A DNA stretch of 47,234 bases from JBHGAV01 sp041946685 (GTDB taxonomy: Bacteria; Acidobacteriota; Terriglobia; Bryobacterales; Bryobacteraceae): positions 1 through 47,234 of the forward strand of contig JBHGAV010000031.1 of the NCBI GenBank assembly GCA_041946685.1, written 5' to 3'. The position numbers and the translations under genes are program-made. This document shows positions 40,895-47,234 of the stretch, one piece after another (positions within the stretch are counted from its first letter, which is position 1; every line of letters starts with the position of its first letter). Below the pieces are notes generated by a model, which saw only the letters and a program-made list of their open reading frames with translations, ran no database searches and had not been told where the DNA came from.

Positions 40895-42610
40895 ATGGCA
40901 GAGCAAGACCTGGATAAGTTCGACAACCCGGCATCCGAGAAACAGGGTCCCTCCATGGAGAAGCGCCTTCTGCTGGCTTTCATCCTTATGGCGGGGGTCC
41001 TCTTCCTGACTCCCTACATCTACAAGCCGTCCGAGCCGGTCAAGAAGGCTCAACCGGTCACGCCGCCAGCCCGGACACAGACCGTTGAACAAGTGCAGAC
41101 GCCCGCCCCCGCGGCCGCCTTGGCTCTGGCAGGGCGGGTGTCGGCGAGCCAGGAAAACAGGGTCGTTGTCGAAACCGATCTGTATCGGGTCGAGTTCTCC
41201 AATCGCGGGGCGGTCGTCCGGAGCTGGGTGCTGAAGAAGTACAAGGACAGCGCGGGCAAGCCGCTCGAACTCGTGAGCCAAGCGGGAGCCGCCAAGGCCG
41301 GGTTCCCGTTTTCCTTCGAGTACCCGGGTGGAAAGGCGCCGGCCGATCTCAAGAACGCCCTATTTGCCCCGACGGTCTCCGGCGATGGGCTCGACATCTC
41401 CTTCGAGCATTCAGACGGCCGGGTGGCCGCCCGAAAGAGCTTCCGGTTTCAGAAGAGCAAGTATCTTACGGAACTCACCTCTGAGGTCATCGCCGACGGC
41501 AGGCCGGTACCGCATGTGCTCACCTGGCGCGGCGGCTTCGGCGACAGCAGCGTGCCGAACCACCCTGCCGCGCTTCACAGCCTATACTTCGACGTAGCAT
41601 CCAACAAGCTCGTGGTGCAGCAGGCCAAGGCCGCCAAGAATGGGCCGGTCTCCAGCGTAGGCGGATACTCGTTCGCAGGCATCGAGGACAGTTACTTTGC
41701 GGCCGTGTTCCTCCCGGCCGGCGAGACCGCCGTAGAAGTCCGGACGTACAGCGACCAGGTCTCTCCTGCCGAGGGCGCGGCGGAGACCCCACACCTGGGC
41801 GCAGGCGTGGGCGGCAGCGGGGAGAACCACTTCTCCGTTTTCGTGGGACCCAAGGATGTCGCCATCCTGCGCAGCGTGAACCCAAAGCTGGAACAGGTGG
41901 TGGATTTCGGCTGGTTCAGCATCATCGCCAAGCCGCTCTTCCTGTCGCTCAACTACGTCAACAACCGCTGGGTGCACAGCTACGGGTGGTCCATAGTTGT
42001 TGTCACCGTCATCATCAACTTCCTGCTTCTGCCATTGAAGTTCACGAGCCTGAAGTCGATGAAGAAGATGCAGCTTCTCCAGCCGCAGATCGCCGCCATC
42101 AACGAGAAGTACAAGGGTATCTCGTTGCGGGACCCCCGGAAGAGCGAGCAGAACCAGGAGATCATGGACTTGTACAAGAAGCACGGCGTGAACCCCATGG
42201 GCGGGTGCATGCCGATGCTGCTCCAGATCCCGTTCTTCTTCGCCTACTACAAAGTGCTGACCGTGGCGATTGAGCTGCGCGGAGCCGAATGGCTGTGGGT
42301 CAGCGACCTCTCCCAGCCGGAAACCATCCCCATCCGCATTCTGCCGATAGCAATGATCGTGACGCAGTTTATCATGCAGAAGATGACTCCTACGACCACG
42401 GCCGATCCGATGCAGCAGAGAATGATGCTGATGATGCCGCTTTTCCTCGGGTTCATGTTCTACGGGATGTCGAGCGGCCTGGTGCTATACTGGTTGACCG
42501 GCAACGTCGTGGGGATTGCGCAGCAGTGGTTCTTCAACCGCCGCGTCGTGGCGTTGCCTGCGCCCGTCGAGGCGCCGAAATCCAAGAGCAAGAAGACCGC
42601 CAGGACATAG
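40895..42610 (+). CDS. yidC: Membrane protein insertase YidC
   Basis: A 571-residue insertase of the Gram-negative type. A first membrane helix lies near 19-38, a large periplasmic beta domain spans about 65-350, and the conserved insertase core (about 355-550) has five helices with KPLFLSLNYVNN, the cytoplasmic hairpin 'QPQIAAINEKYKG' and 'GCMPMLLQIPFFFAYYKVL'. The presence of the periplasmic domain fits a diderm. The C-terminal tail is lysine-rich (KSKSKKTART). It is followed 3 bp later by jag, whose product often works with it. Confidence 0.97.
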   Translation: MAEQDLDKFDNPASEKQGPSMEKRLLLAFILMAGVLFLTPYIYKPSEPVKKAQPVTPPARTQTVEQVQTPAPAAALALAGRVSASQENRVVVETDLYRVEFSNRGAVVRSWVLKKYKDSAGKPLELVSQAGAAKAGFPFSFEYPGGKAPADLKNALFAPTVSGDGLDISFEHSDGRVAARKSFRFQKSKYLTELTSEVIADGRPVPHVLTWRGGFGDSSVPNHPAALHSLYFDVASNKLVVQQAKAAKNGPVSSVGGYSFAGIEDSYFAAVFLPAGETAVEVRTYSDQVSPAEGAAETPHLGAGVGGSGENHFSVFVGPKDVAILRSVNPKLEQVVDFGWFSIIAKPLFLSLNYVNNRWVHSYGWSIVVVTVIINFLLLPLKFTSLKSMKKMQLLQPQIAAINEKYKGISLRDPRKSEQNQEIMDLYKKHGVNPMGGCMPMLLQIPFFFAYYKVLTVAIELRGAEWLWVSDLSQPETIPIRILPIAMIVTQFIMQKMTPTTTADPMQQRMMLMMPLFLGFMFYGMSSGLVLYWLTGNVVGIAQQWFFNRRVVALPAPVEAPKSKSKKTART

Positions 42611-42613
42611 CCT

Positions 42614-43183
42614 GTGAGCGAAAGGAAGTACTCGGCTGAACGAATTGGCCCGCGGATCGAAGCGTTCCTGAAGGCCGTCTTCAAACACGCAGGTTTCCGT
42701 CTCCGGTTCGAGGTGACGGACGCCCACAGCCCGCACCCGGAGATCGAGGATCCCGAGGTCATGGTGAAGTTCAGCGGCCCCGACGTCGATCTGCTGCTTG
42801 CCAACCGGGCCGAGCTGCTGCTGGCGCTGGAGCACGTGACCATGGAGGTGCTGGGTATGCCGCCCGAACACCACGCGCTCCTGTGCTTCGATGCCAACGA
42901 CTACCGTTTTCTGCGGATGGAGGAACTGCGCATGAGCGCCGCGGCCGCAGCGGAGAAGGTGCGGCGCACGGGCGCGAGCTTTACGTTCAATCCCATGACC
43001 AGCCGGGAGCGGCGCATCCTGCATCTGGCGCTCAGGGACGAGAGCGGCGTGCGCAGCGAGAGCACCGGTTTCGGCAGCCATCGCCAGGTCGTGGTGTACT
43101 CGACGGATGCGACGTCCGCCTCGGAGCCGGCAAATGTCGGCCCCGCCGGCCCGCAGTATTCCCGGCGGCCCCGCCGCCGCTGA
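42614..43183 (+). CDS. jag: Jag/KhpB-type KH-R3H RNA-binding protein
   Basis: A GTG start three bases after yidC gives 189 residues. The first half contains a KH domain (about 60-125, with LLLANRAELLLALEHVTMEVL) and the second an R3H-like part with 'FTFNPMTSRERRILHLAL' near 118-135. The N-terminal Jag_N domain of many homologues is absent. The tail is Arg/Pro-rich. It binds RNA and is linked to cell-envelope control in other bacteria. It overlaps mnmE by 50 bp if the latter starts at 43134. Confidence 0.88.
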   Translation: MSERKYSAERIGPRIEAFLKAVFKHAGFRLRFEVTDAHSPHPEIEDPEVMVKFSGPDVDLLLANRAELLLALEHVTMEVLGMPPEHHALLCFDANDYRFLRMEELRMSAAAAAEKVRRTGASFTFNPMTSRERRILHLALRDESGVRSESTGFGSHRQVVVYSTDATSASEPANVGPAGPQYSRRPRRR

Positions 43184-44531
43184 GTTGAACCTCCAAGACA
43201 CCATCGTTGCCATCTCCACTCCCCCCGGACGCGGCGGGTTGGGCGTGGTGCGGTTGTCCGGCCGTGAGGCCCGGTTGATTGCGGAACGAGTCCTGCGCCT
43301 CCACTCCGCGCCGGAATGGAGGCCGTGGAGCACGTTCCTGGCCGAGGTCACCGATGCCGAGGGGGCGACGGTGGACCACGTCGTGGTGGCGTTCTTCGAG
43401 GGGCCGCGCTCCTACACCGTTGAGGATGTGGTCGAGATCTCCTGCCACGGATCGCCCGTGGTGTTGCGCCATGTGGTGGAACAGGCCTGCCGGGCGGGGG
43501 CTCGCCCCGCCGAACCAGGGGAGTTCACCTTCCGGGCCTATGTCAACGGCCGCATCGACCTGCCCCAGGCGGAGGCCGTGCGGGACCTGATCGCGGCCAC
43601 CACGCTCTACCAGGCGAAGGTGGCAGCCAGGCAGATGGAGGGTTCCGTCTCACGAAGAATCGGCCCGCTGAAGGAGCAATTGCTCGAACTGATCGCGTTG
43701 CTAGAGGCGGGAATCGACTTCGCGGATGACGATGTGCCGGTCGCCTCGACCGGCGACATTCTCCAGCGCCTGGACCCGCTCCTGGATGGTGTCCGGCGCC
43801 TGGCCGGGAGTTACACCTACGGACGGCTGGTTCACCAGGGCCTGACGCTGGCCATCGTCGGCCGTCCAAACGTGGGAAAGAGCAGCCTGTTCAACCGCCT
43901 GGTAGAGCAGGACCGCGCCATCGTCACCGAGATTCCCGGGACGACCAGAGACCTTGTCTCGGAATCGGCTTCGCTCGAAGGCATCCCCGTGAAGTATGTA
44001 GACACGGCGGGAATCCGCGAGGGGGAGAGTCCCGTGGAGACGCTGGGCGTTGAGCGGAGCTTTCAGGCGATGGCCGATTCGGACCTGGCGCTGGTGGTGA
44101 TCGACCTCTCGCTGCCGCTCGAAAAGGATGACCTGGAGTTGATCCGCAAGGCGAGCGAGCAGGGCAGGCACCTGGTAGTCGGCAACAAGTGCGACCTCGC
44201 CCGGCAGGCCCGGCTTGAGGGCGAAGTCGTGATTGTTTCGGCGCTGACGGGGGAGGGAATCGCCGATCTGCGCCGTGCGATTCTGGCGCGGATCGCCCCC
44301 GAAGCAGATTCGGATGCGGGCTTCATCACCAGCATCCGCCACGAACAGCTACTGCGGGAGTCGGCGGCCTTTCTGGAGAAGGCCCGGGGAGCGGCGGCCG
44401 AACAGATCCCTCACGAGATGCTGCTGCTGGATCTTTACAGCGCGCTTCAGCCGTTCGATGCCATCACCGGCGCCACGGCGGCCGACGACATTCTAAACCG
44501 GATTTTCTCCACCTTCTGCATTGGGAAGTAG
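43134..44531 (+). CDS. mnmE: tRNA modification GTPase MnmE
   Basis: MnmE with MnmG makes the cmnm5 modification of U34 in tRNA. The ATG at 43134 has GGAG seven bases before it and gives 465 residues; an earlier in-frame start at 43107 lacks such a site. Domains: N-terminal THF-binding part (about 15-130), helical part, and the embedded G domain with GRPNVGKSS, TTRD, VDTAG and NKCD. The C terminus is FCIGK, with the cysteine of the family. It converges on nusB, overlapping by 39 bp. Confidence 0.95.
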   Translation: MSAPPARSIPGGPAAAELNLQDTIVAISTPPGRGGLGVVRLSGREARLIAERVLRLHSAPEWRPWSTFLAEVTDAEGATVDHVVVAFFEGPRSYTVEDVVEISCHGSPVVLRHVVEQACRAGARPAEPGEFTFRAYVNGRIDLPQAEAVRDLIAATTLYQAKVAARQMEGSVSRRIGPLKEQLLELIALLEAGIDFADDDVPVASTGDILQRLDPLLDGVRRLAGSYTYGRLVHQGLTLAIVGRPNVGKSSLFNRLVEQDRAIVTEIPGTTRDLVSESASLEGIPVKYVDTAGIREGESPVETLGVERSFQAMADSDLALVVIDLSLPLEKDDLELIRKASEQGRHLVVGNKCDLARQARLEGEVVIVSALTGEGIADLRRAILARIAPEADSDAGFITSIRHEQLLRESAAFLEKARGAAAEQIPHEMLLLDLYSALQPFDAITGATAADDILNRIFSTFCIGK

Positions 44532-44963
44532 GGGCCGGGCATGCTCGGCTCCCACTCGGCGGACCGCATCCAGGACGCCGTTCACAAAGGCCACGGACTC
44601 TTCCGACGAGAACCGGCGCGCCAGTTCCAGCGCCTCGTCAATCACTACGGGGGCGGGCGTGCCGATGCCCGCCATCTCGTAGACGGCCATCCGCAGGATG
44701 TTGCGGTCCACGATGGGCATCCGGTCAAGGCGCCAGTGCTCGCTCTGCCCGGCAATCGACTTGTCGATGCCCGCCAGGTCGGCGAGAGCGCCGCGCACGA
44801 GCTGCTCCATGAACGGGTCCGGCTCGGGTTTCTCCTCGCCGGCTTCGCTGGTGAGAAGAGAATCGTAGAAGCCTGCGATCGCTTCCTCTGCGGACTGCTC
44901 CCTGATATCTGCCAGGAACAGAACCTGGAGGGCGCGTTCTCTGGACCTGTGACGCGCGGGCAC
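44493..44963 (-). CDS. nusB: Transcription antitermination protein NusB
   Basis: NusB joins NusE, NusA and NusG in antitermination of rRNA operons. The 156-residue all-helical protein begins RHRSRERALQVLF and has the family segments VRGAL near 60, DRNILRMAVYEM near 85-96 and PAPVVIDEALELARRFSSEES near 103. It is 7 bp after ribH. The 3' end overlaps mnmE. Confidence 0.95.
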   Translation of the reverse strand: MPARHRSRERALQVLFLADIREQSAEEAIAGFYDSLLTSEAGEEKPEPDPFMEQLVRGALADLAGIDKSIAGQSEHWRLDRMPIVDRNILRMAVYEMAGIGTPAPVVIDEALELARRFSSEESVAFVNGVLDAVRRVGAEHARPLLPNAEGGENPV

Positions 44964-44970
44964 GGCTGGC

Positions 44971-45450
44971 TCAGGAGCCCGAGCGGAGCTTGCGCATCAG
45001 GTTGCCCATCTCCACCGCGCTCATGGCGGCGTCGAAGCCCTTGTTGCCGCTCTTGGCGCCGGCCCGGTCGATGGCCTGTTCCAGCGTGTCGCAAGTCAAA
45101 ACGCCGAACGATACCGGCACCCCGTATTCCATCGCCGTCTGCGCCAGTCCCTTGGAGGCTTCCGCGGCGATGTAATCCCAATGCGGCGTGTCGCCGCGGA
45201 TAACGGCGCTCAGGCAGATTATGGCATCGTGCCGCTTCTGGGAAGCCAGTTGCCGGGCCACCACGGGGAGTTCCCAAGAGCCGGGCGCCTTGACGATTTC
45301 AATCGCGGCCTCCTCGCAACCCGTGCGCGCCAGCGCGTCCTGCGCACCGGCGAGCAGCCGGTCGGTAATGAGGCTGTTGTAGCGGGTCACCACGATCGCG
45401 AACTTCAGGCCTTTCGCGTCAAGGTTCCCTTCGATCACTTTGCTCGCCAT
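44971..45450 (-). CDS. ribH: 6,7-dimethyl-8-ribityllumazine synthase
   Basis: RibH makes lumazine, the last riboflavin precursor. The ATG at 45450 has AAGGGG seven bases before it; a TTG six bases upstream is too close to the site. The 159-residue product shows KFAIVVTRYN near 16, APGSWELPVVA near 55 and VIRGDTPHWDYI near 80-92 with the catalytic histidine. The ribH-nusB order is common. Divergent from lepA. Confidence 0.96.
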   Translation of the reverse strand: MASKVIEGNLDAKGLKFAIVVTRYNSLITDRLLAGAQDALARTGCEEAAIEIVKAPGSWELPVVARQLASQKRHDAIICLSAVIRGDTPHWDYIAAEASKGLAQTAMEYGVPVSFGVLTCDTLEQAIDRAGAKSGNKGFDAAMSAVEMGNLMRKLRSGS

Positions 45451-45513
45451 ATCCAATCCCCTTGAAAGAAAAGCCCTATGGGATAATCAGACTTCAGAGC
45501 TTCATCATACCGC

Positions 45514-47234
45514 ATGGACCCCCAGTACATTCGGAATTTCTCGATCATTGCCCACATCGACCACGGCAAGTCCACCCTGGCCGACCGCCTGCTTGAGCTT
45601 ACCGGTGCGCTCTCCGAGCGGGAGATGATGGAGCAGGTTCTGGACTCCATGGACCTGGAGCGGGAGCGGGGGATCACCATCAAGGCCCACGCCGTGCGGC
45701 TCAACTACCGGGCCGAGGACGGCAACACCTATCAGTTGAACCTGATCGACACCCCGGGCCACGTCGACTTCAACTATGAGGTCTCCCGCAGCCTCCAATG
45801 CTGCGAGGGGGCGCTGCTGGTGGTCGACGCCTCACAGGGAGTCGAGGCCCAGACCCTGGCCAACACCTACCTGGCGCTCCAGCACGACCTGGAGATCATC
45901 CCGGTCATCAACAAGATCGACCTGCCCTCCGCCGAGCCGGACCGGATAAAGGAACAGATCGAACACCTAGTGGGGCTCAGCGCCCGTGACACGCTGTTGG
46001 TCAGCGCCAAGAGCGGCGCCGGCGTTCGCGACGTGCTCGACGCCATTGTTCACCTGGTGCCGCCGCCGCGGGGAAATCCGCAATCCCCCCTACGGGCCAT
46101 GATCTTCGACTCCTGGTTCGATCCTTACCGGGGCGTGATCGCTCTGGTCCGCGTGGTGGATGGACGGTTGTATCTCGGGCAGCGGATCAGGCTCTGGTCC
46201 AACGGCAAGACTTTTGAGGTGGAGGGCCTGGGCTACCAGTCGCCCAAGCCGGTGCCTTGCCAGGAGTTGTCGGCGGGCGAGGTGGGTTTCCTGTTCGCCA
46301 ACGTCAAGACCGTTTCCGACGCGCAGGTCGGCGACACGATCACCGAGGAGGCAAACCCCGCCGCCGAGCCGCTTGCGGGCTTCCAGGAAGCCAAGTCGAT
46401 GGTCTTTGCGGGGCTCTACCCGGTGGAATCGCACGCGCACGGGATGTTGAGAGACGCCCTTGAGAAGCTGCGCCTCAACGACAGCGCCTTCAGCTTCGAG
46501 CCGGAGAACTCGGCCGCGCTAGGCTTCGGATTCCGCTGCGGGTTCCTGGGCCTGTTGCACCTGGAGATCGTGCAGGAGCGCCTGGAACGCGAATTCCAGA
46601 TCGACCTGATCACCACGGCGCCCGGAGTGCGCTACCGGGTGACCACCTTGAACGGCGAGGTCCTGGAAGTCAACAACCCGACGCGGTTTCCCGATCCCGC
46701 CGTCATCCGCGAGGTCGAGGAGCCGATCATTGAGGCCACGGTCATCACCCGCGAGGATTCGCTCGGCGAGATCCTGAAGCTGCTGGAGGAGAAGCGCGGC
46801 ACGCAGCAGAAGTTCGAGCACATCGGCGGGGGACGCGTGCTGCTGGTGTACGAGCTGCCGCTCAACGAGATCGTGCTGGACTTCTACGACCGCCTGAAGT
46901 CGGCTTCCCGCGGCTACGCTTCGCTCGACTACCACCTGGCGGGATACCGCGTGTCGCCCATGGTGAAGCTGGACGTGCTGGTGGCGGGCGACCCGGTGGA
47001 TGCGCTTTCTATGATCGTGCACCGCGAGTACGCCTACGAGCGCGGCAAGGCGCTGATCGAGCGGCTGCGCAAGCTGATTCCACGGCAGATGTTCGAGGTG
47101 GCCTTGCAGGCGGCCATCGGCAACAAGGTGGTGGCCCGGGAGAACATACCCGCCATGCGCAAGAACGTGCTGGCCAAGTGCTACGGCGGCGACATCACGC
47201 GCAAGCGCAAGCTGCTCGAAAAGCAGAAGGAAGG
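45514..47234 (+). CDS. lepA: Elongation factor 4 (LepA), 3' end cut off
   Basis: EF4 is a ribosome-dependent GTPase that acts on initiation and on stalled ribosomes. The visible 573 codons begin MDPQYIRNFSIIAHIDHGKS, with G1 AHIDHGKST at about 13-21, the switch II DTPGHVDF near 78-85 and NKID near 132-135. The body continues through domains II, III (GFGFRCGFLGLLHLEI) and V to the C-terminal region ENIPAMRKNVLAKCYGGDI; about 25 residues are missing at the window edge. It is divergent from ribH. Confidence 0.96.
   Translation, partial: MDPQYIRNFSIIAHIDHGKSTLADRLLELTGALSEREMMEQVLDSMDLERERGITIKAHAVRLNYRAEDGNTYQLNLIDTPGHVDFNYEVSRSLQCCEGALLVVDASQGVEAQTLANTYLALQHDLEIIPVINKIDLPSAEPDRIKEQIEHLVGLSARDTLLVSAKSGAGVRDVLDAIVHLVPPPRGNPQSPLRAMIFDSWFDPYRGVIALVRVVDGRLYLGQRIRLWSNGKTFEVEGLGYQSPKPVPCQELSAGEVGFLFANVKTVSDAQVGDTITEEANPAAEPLAGFQEAKSMVFAGLYPVESHAHGMLRDALEKLRLNDSAFSFEPENSAALGFGFRCGFLGLLHLEIVQERLEREFQIDLITTAPGVRYRVTTLNGEVLEVNNPTRFPDPAVIREVEEPIIEATVITREDSLGEILKLLEEKRGTQQKFEHIGGGRVLLVYELPLNEIVLDFYDRLKSASRGYASLDYHLAGYRVSPMVKLDVLVAGDPVDALSMIVHREYAYERGKALIERLRKLIPRQMFEVALQAAIGNKVVARENIPAMRKNVLAKCYGGDITRKRKLLEKQKE

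Noticed and set aside
45482..45487. GATAAT box before lepA
   Set aside because: The nearest -35-like TTGAAA is only 14 bases away, too close, and no other -35 is visible.
1..47234. Possible tRNA, rRNA, CRISPR, insertion sequence or prophage
   Set aside because: No cloverleaf-like gap sequence, no spaced direct repeats, no transposase or integrase protein, and gaps are short and fully accounted for.

Overview
This window is a GC-rich, gene-dense piece of bacterial chromosome. It is most likely from an Acidobacteriota member of the Bryobacter/Solibacter kind. That placement is inference: it rests on an Oar-like outer-membrane barrel, a PEP-CTERM protein, a Tat-exported DUF362 protein, a menaquinone-type UbiE/MenG methyltransferase, a family of secreted Ig-like proteins and long TPR proteins. 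No rRNA, tRNA, CRISPR array, insertion sequence, phage gene or integration site was seen. Neighbouring genes often overlap by 4 bp (ATGA), and no gap exceeds about 250 bp.

Layout. 1-2436 (minus): a truncated CaCA-type cation exchanger after nadB. 2480-4284 (plus): aroB and ubiE/menG, divergent from nadB. 4289-12532 (minus): one long run of miaA, a TolB-like/TPR lipid-exported protein, an Oar-like barrel, a B12-type radical SAM enzyme and three secreted proteins. 12649-15712 (plus): a large TPR protein and a kinase-fold protein. 15709-16617 (minus): PPK2. 16806-19095 (plus): a DinG-family helicase and queD. 19151-23496 (minus): a PEP-CTERM protein, a DUF362 protein with an unknown partner, and an NAD-dependent sugar epimerase. 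23580-24701 (plus): a membrane glycosyltransferase.

24765-31676 (plus) is the most distinctive block. It encodes a 731-residue acyl-CoA dehydrogenase, an ETF-quinone oxidoreductase-like flavoprotein ending in an eight-cysteine ferredoxin domain, a SPASM-type radical SAM enzyme, and very divergent EtfB and EtfA. Together these could pass electrons from an acyl-CoA (or similar) substrate through the ETF and the FAD/Fe-S protein to quinone. The substrate and the reason for the radical SAM enzyme are unknown. It is the best candidate here for an undescribed system.

31662-34338 (minus): a plant-like glucuronokinase, purM and purN. 34372-35140 (plus): dtd and a small basic protein. 35214-40052 (minus): a secreted esterase, a CDP-alcohol phosphatidyltransferase, greA and a membrane-fused spermidine synthase-like protein. 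40145-44531 (plus): the classic rpmH-rnpA-yidD-yidC-jag-mnmE order behind a near-consensus promoter. 44493-45450 (minus): ribH-nusB. 45514 to the end (plus): lepA, cut off by the window edge.
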